In this document: positions 1-8,098 of the stretch, in pieces
Layout: every line of letters starts with the position of its first letter
How positions within the stretch are numbered: position 1 is the stretch's first letter
Assembly: GCA_964557295.1 (NCBI GenBank)
Contig: CAZKZP010000001.1
Coordinates: 62,001 to 126,000 of the forward strand
Source: JBFMHP01 sp964557295
GTDB taxonomy: Bacteria > Pseudomonadota > Gammaproteobacteria > RBG-16-57-12
Reading direction: 5' to 3'
Length of the DNA stretch: 64,000 nt
Notes under the pieces: model-generated
What the model was told of the DNA's origin: nothing
What the model saw: the letters and a program-made list of their open reading frames with translations, nothing else
The model's database searches: none
Translations under genes and position numbers: made by a program

Positions 1-28
1 TTCATCCCAGACCGAGGTGTTGGTATGT

Positions 29-844
29 CTAGTATTCGATGACATAATTTTCCTCTGTGATGAAAGGCATGGCGGTGATGGGTTTGTTGCTTAGCTCTAT
101 ACCATGCGCAAGCAAGCCGGGGGCGGCCATGATCTGAAATAGCCCAGTGCCCGCGCGTGGATTGAAACCAAGATCCGTAAATACGGCAGCAGCAACGCCG
201 GTACTCAACCAACCTTGGGTGTGTTGCGCTAACGCCTCTGCCAGCCGGCATCCCCACGCCAAGCTTTTGCCAGCGCCGTTGAGTTTGGCCAACTGAGACG
301 CAAGTTGCCAAGAAAGGATATCGATCCCGCCAAATCGAGATCCAAAACCAGGCGCAATATGCCAATCGCCTACATTTGGCGGGTGCGAGCTCGATAACAG
401 GGTGTTGGCTACTTGTTGTGGATCGAGATTGCGATTTTGTCGGAAAAACCGCATTGCTGGTTCAATAGCGCCTGCGCCAAGATGCTCCCCGCCATAGACG
501 GTAATGGCGATTGGTAGAATGTGTGCCGGATCTGTTTTTCCGACACCAGCATTCATCGCGGCGCGTGTGGCCGGATGGCGTGGTCCTGGATTAATCAAGC
601 CTATCATCAGCTGCTCTAAAAGTTCCGCTTCTTCATTGTTGGGCAATTCGCCGCGAAACAACAGATAGAGTACATCCACATAGCTGCGTTTTTTCACCAG
701 CTCCATTAAATCATAACCATGACAACGTGCAGTGGCGGTGATGTAGGGGTTGTCCGATGTGGGCACTTCTTGCCAAATACGGGAGGCTGCACGTTCAACA
801 AAGGTTTCGTTGCGTTTTTCGACCTTGGAGGAGGACTTGGACAT
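29..844 (-). CDS. Citrate-synthase/citryl-CoA-lyase-like protein, probably catalytically altered
   Basis: This 271-residue protein has the length and layout of the short citryl-CoA lyase members of the citrate synthase superfamily; true citrate synthases are about 430 residues. Family landmarks are visible: PGPRHPATRAAMNAG (residues 86-100), a GGEHLGAGA segment (119-127) holding the equivalent of the first active-site histidine (H121), and the PGLLAHGIE helix near residue 242. Two other expected catalytic positions look replaced: the usual GFGH reads GFGS (S169), and the usual NVD segment reads WLSTGV (212-217). The fold assignment comes from family knowledge; the loss of residues is seen by eye only. 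It lies 10 bases downstream of the TonB receptor gene on the same strand, so the two are probably cotranscribed. No strong ribosome-binding site is visible before the ATG. It may have a non-canonical acyl-CoA role. Confidence 0.7.
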   Translation of the reverse strand: MSKSSSKVEKRNETFVERAASRIWQEVPTSDNPYITATARCHGYDLMELVKKRSYVDVLYLLFRGELPNNEEAELLEQLMIGLINPGPRHPATRAAMNAGVGKTDPAHILPIAITVYGGEHLGAGAIEPAMRFFRQNRNLDPQQVANTLLSSSHPPNVGDWHIAPGFGSRFGGIDILSWQLASQLAKLNGAGKSLAWGCRLAEALAQHTQGWLSTGVAAAVFTDLGFNPRAGTGLFQIMAAPGLLAHGIELSNKPITAMPFITEENYVIEY

Positions 845-854
845 GACGCGGTGG

Positions 855-2975
855 CTATTTATTGAAATGATAGATGGCTTCGATATATACGCTGCGGCCT
901 TCCAATGGGTAGTCTCCGGCTATTGGGCCATTGCTGGGTTCGCGGGCATCCTCGTCAAGGGCATTTCGAATGGCTGCGGCGAATTCCAACGGATTATTGG
1001 GGATGTTATATCGTAAAATGAGGTCAACTATGGTGTAGTCTTTGATGTCTTCTCGTGTATCACTCGCGGCTCTTTTGCGTGCTGCCACCCAGTTGAAGCG
1101 TGGATTTAAACTCCAGTTAGGTTTGAATTTCCAGCGTGCGCCCACGGAGAGTTGATGGCCGGGTGCTGCGGCGACCGTTTCGTTTGTGTCAGCATTTTCT
1201 GATTTTTGCCAAGCAACATTGCCAAGTATCTGTAGCGTTTTGCTTAGTTTCCAGTTTGCCTCGGCTTCAAAACCATAACCTCGCTGATCCTTGGCATTTC
1301 TAGCCTCATTGTTGATGAAATCGATCAGATCATGGATTTGATACGTATAGATGTTGAAAATGGTTTCAAGGTCAAAATTGGGGCGATAGTCGAATGCCAG
1401 TTCTAGCATATCAATGGTTTCAGGATCTAAGTTCTCATTGCCAATGAGATATGGATTATTTTGAAAATAGAGTTCATTAAAGGCCGGAGCCCTGAAGGCC
1501 CGGCCATACAGGAGTTTGGTCGTGAGGTTGTAGTCGGTGGCCCATACCAAGGCAAGACGAGGGTTGACGGTGCTGCCAAAGTCTGAGTAATTATCGTAGC
1601 GTACGCCGCCCGTCAGCTCCCAATCGGCAGCAAATTTCCATTCGTCCTGCAGGGAGAGGTAATACAAGGTTCTTGATTTGTCAGGCATGAATACGTTGGC
1701 CGTGTCTGTTACGTCGGTCAAGGTGCCGTCAATGGGGGTCACTGAGCCATCGATGACGCCAGGGCCAAAGTTCTTCGACTCGCGTGTTTGTACCGAGTCA
1801 TGCTCTGTGCCCAGCGCGATGCGCATGTGATGTTTGGCCCAGCCATCGTAGGTAAGGGCGGCCTCAAAAGAGGTTTCCACCAAGTCCCCTCCGGGATTCC
1901 CCAGCAGCCCATCAGTGAAGGTTACCATGCAGGTTGGTACGCAGGAAAAATTGATATTTCCATCGCTTCCGATGGGGATGGTGGTGCCTGGGGGCAATAA
2001 TTGGAAGAAGGCATCCTGGTTCATTTCACGATAAACTAAATGGCTGTCAACTTTCCAATTCTTAGAGAAATTGTTGTCGATATAGGAGAGCTTGGCGATG
2101 TAATGATCCACTTCTTGATGGCCAACTGTGTCGAGCGCCTGAGCGCCACCTGGACCAAGTCCGCTATCGCGGAGATTCCAGCTGTTGAACCATAACTTCC
2201 AATTACCCCGACTAATATCCAGGGAGGTATTGAAGACTTCATATTGGGTTTGAAGCGGGCCTGGCGCCAAACTGGCATTGGTGCCAAAGAAGGTATCGAA
2301 GGTTGTCTGTTGGTCGGAGTTGACGATGCGGCCAGCATCGCCGTCACTCTTGGCGTATTCAAGGCTAAATGCCATGTCCCAGCCGCTATATTGGGCACCA
2401 TGCTGGATCCACGCATCTTTGGTATCAAAGGATCCGGCGCGGACCCCCAATATTGTGCCATCGATATCGGTTACTTCTTTGGTGATGACGTTGATCACGC
2501 CCGCAAAGGCATCTGCGCCATAAACCGCTGATCCGGGACCTCGGATGACCTCGATTCTGGATATGTTTGCGACAGGGAGCCTGAATAACGGTGGGCGGCC
2601 ACCGGTTGCGTTATCTCGGATGGGCTGGCCATTGATTAACAGCAAGACTTGCGGATTTTCTCCGGAGTGTATGCCGCGGATGGAGTAAAACGCATTAAGG
2701 CGGTTGAACGATCTAGCGACATGCAAACCAGGGACAAACTCCAGTGCTTCGTCCAGGCTGGTCGCCCCCATGGCCTTGATATCCTCCGCCGTGATGACGC
2801 TGGCTACAGACGGTGCAAGGTGGATAGGCTTGCGTGTGCCGGTGGCGATGCTGATGATTTCTTCATCTTCATAGAGCAGCATCAAAGCATCTTCACCGCT
2901 TGATTCAGCCTTGAGATAAGCGGGGGTGAGGGCTATGCATATTATCAATGAAGAATACGCGGCCTTGACACGCAT
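855..2975 (-). CDS. TonB-dependent outer-membrane receptor
   Basis: This is a 706-residue outer-membrane receptor of the TonB-dependent (colicin I receptor/vitamin B12 transporter) type. From the chosen ATG it opens with a signal peptide (MRVKAAYSSLIICIALTPAYLKA), then a plug domain with IATGTRKPIHLAPSVASVIT, LDEALEFVPGLHV, the SIRGI motif and IEVIRGPGSAVYGADAFAGVINVIT (split across residues of about 60-190). A 22-stranded barrel with many aromatic strand ends follows, including GRAFRAPAFNELYF near residue 510, and it ends in a typical EAIYHFNK strand. The reading frame continues upstream to 3041, but the ATG at 2975 has AGG nine bases upstream and begins directly with the signal peptide, so it is preferred. 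The substrate is unknown; iron chelates, cobalamin and organic ligands are all possible. Confidence 0.9.
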   Translation of the reverse strand: MRVKAAYSSLIICIALTPAYLKAESSGEDALMLLYEDEEIISIATGTRKPIHLAPSVASVITAEDIKAMGATSLDEALEFVPGLHVARSFNRLNAFYSIRGIHSGENPQVLLLINGQPIRDNATGGRPPLFRLPVANISRIEVIRGPGSAVYGADAFAGVINVITKEVTDIDGTILGVRAGSFDTKDAWIQHGAQYSGWDMAFSLEYAKSDGDAGRIVNSDQQTTFDTFFGTNASLAPGPLQTQYEVFNTSLDISRGNWKLWFNSWNLRDSGLGPGGAQALDTVGHQEVDHYIAKLSYIDNNFSKNWKVDSHLVYREMNQDAFFQLLPPGTTIPIGSDGNINFSCVPTCMVTFTDGLLGNPGGDLVETSFEAALTYDGWAKHHMRIALGTEHDSVQTRESKNFGPGVIDGSVTPIDGTLTDVTDTANVFMPDKSRTLYYLSLQDEWKFAADWELTGGVRYDNYSDFGSTVNPRLALVWATDYNLTTKLLYGRAFRAPAFNELYFQNNPYLIGNENLDPETIDMLELAFDYRPNFDLETIFNIYTYQIHDLIDFINNEARNAKDQRGYGFEAEANWKLSKTLQILGNVAWQKSENADTNETVAAAPGHQLSVGARWKFKPNWSLNPRFNWVAARKRAASDTREDIKDYTIVDLILRYNIPNNPLEFAAAIRNALDEDAREPSNGPIAGDYPLEGRSVYIEAIYHFNK

Positions 2976-3065
2976 CTGGGGGTACCTCGTTATTTTGGCA
3001 TAGGGTGCACGGTTCGAGATCCTTCCCTTCTTTTCAGCCATGGGGCTCTAGTAATCAGAGGTTCA

Positions 3066-3278
3066 TTAGCCCAAATTTAAGTCGTAATCATTCATGGCAG
3101 CTATTTTAATGGACTTGAGTATTCCCTCGATGTCCTGCAGTTTTTCATCATATTTCAACTGTTGATCTTCATCAGTAGACATGGAAGACAGTTTCTCGAG
3201 CCTTTCCTCATAATGTTTCAAGGCTTCCCATAAAATGTGATATTCATTGACGATAGGCTGTATACCTTTAGCCGGCAT
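3066..3278 (-). CDS. Small helical protein, candidate Tsi2-like antitoxin/immunity
   Basis: This is a 70-residue, charged, all-helix-looking protein. It has two amphipathic segments (about residues 8-32 and 37-60) separated by SSMSTDED, as expected for a helical hairpin. Its ATG lies inside the 3' end of the upstream Tse2-like toxin gene with an 11-base overlap, and GGAG sits seven bases before it, so translation is probably coupled. In Pseudomonas aeruginosa the Tse2 toxin is likewise followed by Tsi2, a helical-hairpin protein of similar size. The similarity is in size, composition and position; residue-level homology to Tsi2 is not obvious by eye. The antitoxin role is an inference from context. 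Confidence 0.6.
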   Translation of the reverse strand: MPAKGIQPIVNEYHILWEALKHYEERLEKLSSMSTDEDQQLKYDEKLQDIEGILKSIKIAAMNDYDLNLG

Positions 3279-3693
3279 TTGCTAACTCCAGGGTTGTCAC
3301 TAGTTGAACCTTGGATCGATCCAATCCCAATTCCTCGAGAATGCCAAGATACTTTTTTAGTGGCATATTCTTCGAGGGAGCGATCATATAATGCCCTTCA
3401 TGGCCGGGACGCTTATCCTTAACGAGTTTCAACTCCTCTGGCAAAGGGACACCTTTCTTGATTCTCCACACCTTTTTTCCTGGTTTACGCATTACCTTCG
3501 TAATGTGGTCAAACGCCGAAAAACCGTTGCCGTTAGCTATGACGGTATCGATACCCTCTTTCCTGGTGATAACCACATCGACTTTTGCCCTGTCTTCCGT
3601 AAAAGCAGGCCATGTCGTATTACCCATCCGGTACAGATCCTTGGTGAACTCGCCGACATCCATAATGTAAAGAACCTCTGGGGCGATCATCAT
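3268..3693 (-). CDS. Tse2-like ADP-ribosyltransferase-fold toxin
   Basis: This 141-residue protein keeps, in order, the blocks I know from the Tse2 toxin family: LYRMGN (20-25), GFSAFD (57-62; Tse2 has GTSVFD), VWRIKKGVPLPEELKLVKD (75-93; Tse2 has a FVIPDG-IPPDLKVKQD segment) and HYMIAPSKNMPL (101-112; Tse2 has HYTIMPAKPM). Tse2 is a cytoplasm-acting toxin with an ADP-ribosyltransferase-like fold, delivered by type VI secretion in P. aeruginosa; related proteins also occur as plain toxin-antitoxin modules. The start has AAGGAG five bases before the first of two consecutive ATGs. The gene overlaps the small downstream gene, its probable antitoxin. The pair is more AT-rich than its neighbours, consistent with acquisition. 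The comparison with Tse2 is from memory and needs an alignment. Confidence 0.7.
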   Translation of the reverse strand: MMIAPEVLYIMDVGEFTKDLYRMGNTTWPAFTEDRAKVDVVITRKEGIDTVIANGNGFSAFDHITKVMRKPGKKVWRIKKGVPLPEELKLVKDKRPGHEGHYMIAPSKNMPLKKYLGILEELGLDRSKVQLVTTLELANAG

Positions 3694-3763
3694 TGTTTCT
3701 CCTTGGTGTGTGAAAGCTCATGGTTAACATAATAATTATTTATGGAATGAATGCACGCATTTT

Positions 3764-5608
3764 TTACTGTCTTAGTTGGCTCAAGGTTTTTACCCGCGCG
3801 CCGATCAGTGGGATTTCTTCGGAATCGATAATCACGTCCAGCAGTGTGGGTCCCGTGCTGTGGCAGATCTTTTCGATGTCAAGCCGGGCAAGGTCCTCCG
3901 GGCTGCGGATGGCATAGGCATTCGCGCCCATGGCCCGCGCCATTTGGGCAAAGTCCACCGCCGGTAATGAATAGCCAATCGGTTCGGCGCCCGTCATGCG
4001 TTGGGCGTGTTTAATCATTCCGAATGCTTGGTCATTGAGGACGACGTAGATCACTGGGAGATGTTCGGCCACGGCCACGGTGATTTCCTGTCCGCTCATG
4101 AGAAAACAGCCGTCACCCGTGATGCAGACAACAGGTTTGTGATTGCATCCGAGCGCTATGCCAACGGCGGCGCCGATAGCCCAGCCCATGGCGCCAAAAC
4201 TCAAACTGATATTTTGCTTTCCTGTGCCGTCCAGCATGAGATAGTGCGTGCACCATGACCAGGCATTGCCGGTATCGACGAGGAAGCTGGTGTTTTTCGG
4301 AAAGCGTTCGCCCAATTCACGTATGACACGCTGGGGCTTGAGCGGGACGCTGTCCGAATAACACTTGTCTTTATCGCTGACGGTGATGGTTTCGGGAAAG
4401 TAATCGGCGTTGGTTCGCGCCGAAGGACGATATTCGGGAAGGTCATCATAGGGCCGCTTGTCGATATTGGCTTCAAGGATGTCCCGGTGCAGGTGGGTGA
4501 AGAGGGTGCGCAGGTCGCCCAACACATGCAGGCACGCCATGGGCGAACGGGCAAAATCGTCTGCAGTTGCCGAGACGTGCACCAGTTTATTGTTCAGCAG
4601 TGAGGTGTCCCACCCGCTGGTGGAAAGTTCACCCAAGGCCGTACCCACGGCGAGAATCAAATCGACCTGGTCATTGTTAACGGTCTCGAAGGCGCTTTTG
4701 TGCCCGGCGAAACCGAACACGCCGCGATACAGCGGGTGATAGGTGTTAACCCAGCTCTTGCCGGTGGGGGTGGTCACGAACGGCGCTTGCATGTGCTCGG
4801 CAAAGGCCAGGATCGGTGTGATGGCATGGCGGCTGCCTCCCCCCAGGAACAGAATCGGATTCCTTGCGTTGAGGATGGCCTCTTTCAACGCCTCATAAGC
4901 GGATTGGTCGATGTTCTGTGGTTGCCGGAAGAGATGCGCCACCTGATACCCCTGGCTGAGGTTGGCGACCGGCATGTTCAGGATGTCCATCGGGATGCTC
5001 AGATGGACCGGTCCGCGTGGCTGGCGGAAGGCGTGCATCAAGGCGGTGTAGAGTTTCCCTTCTAGTTGGTTGGGATGTGAGACCAGGGAGTTATAGCGCG
5101 TGCAGTGCTCGAACATGCCGACGGTATCGATGGCTTCGCTGGAGGATTCCTGCAATCCCATCTTACCGAAACTCGGCAGCGCGGTTTGCGGTGTGATGAC
5201 CAGCATGGGGATGCGATCGACATACGCCGAGGCCACGCCGGTGATCAGATTGGTGGCGCCGGGGCCGGTGGTGGCGCAGCACACGCCCAGCTTGCCGGTC
5301 TCGCGTGCGTAACCGTCAGCCATGAAGGCGGCGCCGGCCTCATGGCGGGCGATGATCGGTCTGACATAGTGCCCGGTGCGCCGTTGCCGCAACGGAATGA
5401 TGCTTTTATTGACGAGTGGTCGCATCAGTTCGTCGACCGGCTGGCGCAGGTGCCGGCCGATGGCGTTGTACAGAGGCTCGATGGCGCCGCCCGGGATTCC
5501 GAAGATGTATTCGACGTCGATCTGCGCCAGGTAGCGGATGATCAAGTCTGAATAGGTGAACACTGGTGCCGGGGCGTGTGATGGGAGCGACTGATCTTGG
5601 GTTGTCAT
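3764..5608 (-). CDS. Thiamine-diphosphate enzyme, acetolactate-synthase-like large subunit
   Basis: This 614-residue protein has the three-domain layout of acetohydroxyacid synthase-type enzymes. The N-terminal Pyr domain has FGIPGGAIEPLYNAI (36-50) and the catalytic-glutamate segment ARHEAGAAFMADGYA (E90). The GPGATNLITG and QESSSEAIDT segments follow, and the C-terminal PP domain has the ThDP/Mg motif from GDG (about 498) to ND (about 525). Between FGIPGG and RHE there is an insertion of about 25 residues (about 53-80, rich in Arg) compared with IlvB. No small regulatory subunit lies next to it, so a role in branched-chain amino acid synthesis is doubtful; a catabolic acetolactate synthase or another 2-oxoacid decarboxylase/carboligase is as likely. 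It stands alone on the minus strand. Confidence 0.8.
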   Translation of the reverse strand: MTTQDQSLPSHAPAPVFTYSDLIIRYLAQIDVEYIFGIPGGAIEPLYNAIGRHLRQPVDELMRPLVNKSIIPLRQRRTGHYVRPIIARHEAGAAFMADGYARETGKLGVCCATTGPGATNLITGVASAYVDRIPMLVITPQTALPSFGKMGLQESSSEAIDTVGMFEHCTRYNSLVSHPNQLEGKLYTALMHAFRQPRGPVHLSIPMDILNMPVANLSQGYQVAHLFRQPQNIDQSAYEALKEAILNARNPILFLGGGSRHAITPILAFAEHMQAPFVTTPTGKSWVNTYHPLYRGVFGFAGHKSAFETVNNDQVDLILAVGTALGELSTSGWDTSLLNNKLVHVSATADDFARSPMACLHVLGDLRTLFTHLHRDILEANIDKRPYDDLPEYRPSARTNADYFPETITVSDKDKCYSDSVPLKPQRVIRELGERFPKNTSFLVDTGNAWSWCTHYLMLDGTGKQNISLSFGAMGWAIGAAVGIALGCNHKPVVCITGDGCFLMSGQEITVAVAEHLPVIYVVLNDQAFGMIKHAQRMTGAEPIGYSLPAVDFAQMARAMGANAYAIRSPEDLARLDIEKICHSTGPTLLDVIIDSEEIPLIGARVKTLSQLRQ

Positions 5609-5842
5609 GGCTTTATCGTTATCGCGTCAAGAGTTTTGCGGTTTTATGAATTCATAGTACATGCAAATTTATCAGTGTGTTAGGAAGGGATATAAATTTG
5701 GTCTAATGGCATGTCTCGATGAGGTGCGGATATCGCTTTTGTGTCAGGGGCATGACACCGGCCCAGAAGTTTTCGCTTCGCGGGGATGCATGCTTGACGA
5801 TACAGATATAGCGATACGCTCGCGATCTAGCTGAGCCGAAAT
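5609..5842. other. Intergenic stretch, no gene seen
   Basis: These 234 bases lie between two minus-strand genes. I see no convincing coding region, terminator hairpin or repeat. The short reading frame across it on the minus strand overlaps the Smr gene out of frame and looks accidental. It presumably holds the promoter of the ThDP enzyme gene. Confidence 0.4.
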
Positions 5843-6397
5843 TCACATTTTTGAATTTATAGATGGCTGGCGCTGTATCCACACATAAACCGCGCCATTG
5901 CCGCCGTCTTGCGGGCGGGCGGAGCAAAAGGCCACCACTCGGCGCTGTTGCTGGAGCCATTGGTAGACCAGGTTCTTCAGCACGGGTTGCGTGCCTTGGG
6001 AGCGATAGCCTTTGCCATGGATGATCAGCAGGCAGCGCCTGGCCTGGGCCGAGGCGAGGGTGAGGAATTCCTGCAATGACGCGAGCGCCTCGGTGGTGGT
6101 CTGGCCATGGAGGTCGAGCCGCGCCTCGATGGTGACTTCCCCGCGCTTGAGTTTACGCAGCTGTTTTTGCGGCATCCCGCCGCGATGGAAGAAGACGTTG
6201 TCCTCCGGGGCGATCTGGATATCGATATCCAGCCCGTGGGCCGGCGGGGTATATTGAGGCTGGGACGGGCGGCGCGGCGCGGGACGCCGGTGGACCACGC
6301 GCGTGTGGGTGACCGGCGCGACATCGCCGACCGTGCTGCGAAATAATTCGCGCTCATCGGCGGAGACATCTGTAGGTTTCTGAGGCTTTTTTCCCAT
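5843..6397 (-). CDS. Smr-domain (MutS2 C-terminal-like) protein
   Basis: This is a 184-residue protein with a basic, proline-rich N-terminus and a C-terminal Smr domain. The hallmark LDLHG motif is at about residues 95-99, and the second motif HGKGYRSQG is at about 127-135, followed by a VVAFCSARPQDGGNGAVYV strand region. It corresponds to the SmrA/SmrB family of small Smr proteins in gammaproteobacteria. Smr domains act as nucleases; SmrB cleaves mRNA at collided ribosomes and others nick DNA. It is divergent from surE with about 77 bases between them. Which Smr paralogue it is cannot be settled here. Confidence 0.85.
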   Translation of the reverse strand: MGKKPQKPTDVSADERELFRSTVGDVAPVTHTRVVHRRPAPRRPSQPQYTPPAHGLDIDIQIAPEDNVFFHRGGMPQKQLRKLKRGEVTIEARLDLHGQTTTEALASLQEFLTLASAQARRCLLIIHGKGYRSQGTQPVLKNLVYQWLQQQRRVVAFCSARPQDGGNGAVYVWIQRQPSINSKM

Positions 6398-6474
6398 ATC
6401 TATTCTAAGTCACGCCGGATCATTGTAATCTACGCAGATTGTTGTCCCAAGGTTTTTAGTGGTACTGCGAACGC

Positions 6475-7230
6475 GTGAAGATTCTAATCAGTAACGATGA
6501 CGGGGTGCAGGCGCCGGGCATCAAGGCGCTGACCCGGGCCTTGTCCCGCTTCGGCCAGGTGTGCGTGGTGGCGCCGGACCGTGACCGCAGTGGCGCCAGC
6601 AATTCCCTGACCCTCGATGGCCCGCTGCGGGTGACCAAGATCGAGGAGAATATCTACAGCATCAATGGCACGCCGACCGATTGCGTGCATCTGGCCTTGA
6701 CCGGCCTGCTCGATTACGAGCCCGACATCGTGGTCTCCGGCGTGAATGCCGGGGCGAACATGGGGGACGATACGATCTATTCGGGCACGGTGGCCGCCGC
6801 GATGGAAGGGCGCTTCCTCGGCTTTCCCGCCATCGCCGTCTCGCTGGTCGGGCATCCGGCCACGCATTACACCACCGCCTGCGAGATGCTCTGCCGGCTG
6901 GTCGGGCATCTCGGCAGCCATCCGCTGCCGGGCAACACCATCCTCAATGTGAATGTGCCGGACGTGCCGCTTGAACAGGTCGCGGGCTTTCAGGTCACGC
7001 GCCTCGGCCAGCGCCACCGCGCCGAGCCGGTGGTGAAATCCATAGACCCGCGCGGGCGGGAGATCTTCTGGATCGGTCCCGCCGGGCCGGAGCAGGATGC
7101 CGGCGACGGCACCGACTTTTTCGCGGTTAAAAATAATTACGTGTCGGTGACGCCCTTGCAGATCGATCTGACCCGGCATGCGATGCTCAATGATTTGCGC
7201 CAATGGGTGGGGCGGCTCGGGCATGATTAA
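6475..7230 (+). CDS. surE: 5'/3'-nucleotidase SurE
   Basis: This 251-residue protein begins with the invariant ISNDDGVQAPGI segment (residues 4-15), whose two aspartates bind the catalytic metal. It continues with APDRDRSGASNSLTL, NGTPTDCV and SGVNAGANMGDDTIYSGTVAAAMEG, all canonical SurE motifs. SurE hydrolyses nucleoside 5'- and 3'-monophosphates and short polyphosphates, and is linked to stationary-phase survival. It uses a GTG start. Its stop overlaps the pcm start by eight bases (ATGATTAA), giving the familiar surE-pcm-nlpD-rpoS order. Confidence 0.95.
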   Translation: MKILISNDDGVQAPGIKALTRALSRFGQVCVVAPDRDRSGASNSLTLDGPLRVTKIEENIYSINGTPTDCVHLALTGLLDYEPDIVVSGVNAGANMGDDTIYSGTVAAAMEGRFLGFPAIAVSLVGHPATHYTTACEMLCRLVGHLGSHPLPGNTILNVNVPDVPLEQVAGFQVTRLGQRHRAEPVVKSIDPRGREIFWIGPAGPEQDAGDGTDFFAVKNNYVSVTPLQIDLTRHAMLNDLRQWVGRLGHD

Positions 7231-7885
7231 TTACGATCATCTCGGCATCGGCATGACCTCGCAGCGCACCCGCGACCGCTTGATCAACCGGCTGAAGGAG
7301 CAGGGCATCAGCGATCCGCGCGTGCTGGATACGATGCGCGTGACGCCGCGGCACATCTTCGTGGAAGAGGCGCTCTCCAGCCGTGCCTACGAGGACACGG
7401 CCCTGCCGATCGGTTACGGCCAGACGATTTCCCAGCCGTATGTGGTGGCGCGCATGACCGAGGCGCTGCTGGCCGGCGGTCCGCTCAACAAGGTGCTGGA
7501 GGTCGGCGCTGGCTGCGGCTATCAAACCGCCATCCTCGCCCAGCTGGTGGGCTATGTTTATAGTGTCGAGCGCATCGCGCCCTTGGTCGAGGTGGCGCGG
7601 CGCAATGTGCGTGAACTGCGCCTGCGCAATGTGCGCATCGCGCATAACGACGGGAGCTGGGGCTGGGCGGAGTATGCGCCCTACGACGGCATCCTCGCCG
7701 CCGCGGCCCCCGAGCACGTGCCTGATGCGCTGCTCGAGCAATTGACGGTGGGCGGGCGACTGGTGATCCCGGTCGGCTCCCAAGGTAAACAGCAACTGAC
7801 ATTGGTCATTCGTCGCGAGGATGGATTCGAACACACGGTGCTGGAGAACGTCAGCTTTGTGCCGATGCTGAGAGGGCCGCGCTAA
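7223..7885 (+). CDS. pcm: Protein-L-isoaspartate O-methyltransferase
   Basis: This is a 220-residue SAM-dependent methyltransferase that repairs isoaspartyl damage in aged proteins. Visible motifs are TPRHIFVEEAL, ALPIGYGQTISQPYVVARMTE (split around residues 58-78), the SAM-binding segment LEVGAGCGYQTAILA, YSVERI and PVGSQGKQQL. The frame is open upstream to 7178, but the ATG at 7223 overlaps the surE stop and fits the family's N-terminus. It is translationally coupled to surE. A MITE-like repeat now separates it from nlpD. Confidence 0.95.
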   Translation: MINYDHLGIGMTSQRTRDRLINRLKEQGISDPRVLDTMRVTPRHIFVEEALSSRAYEDTALPIGYGQTISQPYVVARMTEALLAGGPLNKVLEVGAGCGYQTAILAQLVGYVYSVERIAPLVEVARRNVRELRLRNVRIAHNDGSWGWAEYAPYDGILAAAAPEHVPDALLEQLTVGGRLVIPVGSQGKQQLTLVIRREDGFEHTVLENVSFVPMLRGPR

Positions 7886-7961
7886 TGAAGGTTGTTTTGC
7901 GACTGTATAGACCGGGTCGCGGGTCAATTGCGCTGATCGCAATCGGACATGCACTGCCTAG

Positions 7962-8091
7962 TTATTAACCTGGTGGATAAAGATGTCTGCTGCTGTAGGA
8001 GCAAGCTTCAGCTTGCGATCAGCCACCTCTGCGATGATCGCTATCTAAAGATGGCTCCTACATCTGATGTAATTGATCGCCGGGTTGATAA
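7962..8091. repeat. MITE-like element A (A/B family)
   Basis: This 130-base intergenic element lies between pcm and nlpD. Its left end reads TTATTAACCTGGTGGATAAA and its right end, read on the other strand, TTATCAACCCGGCGATCAA; these are imperfect terminal inverted repeats. The 69-base core (7994-8062) is itself flanked by TGTAGGAGC and GGCTCCTACA and contains two smaller palindromes around AAGCTTCAGCTT and ATCTAAAGAT. Element B at 24546-24721 is the same element in opposite orientation. No coding capacity is credible inside it, though a frame in phase with nlpD runs through it. Confidence 0.75.
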
Positions 8092-8098
8092 CCGGCTG

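Noticed and set aside
6484..7224. Long open frame antisense to surE
   Set aside because: Exact opposite-strand shadow of a certain gene in GC-rich DNA; the protein shows no known motif.
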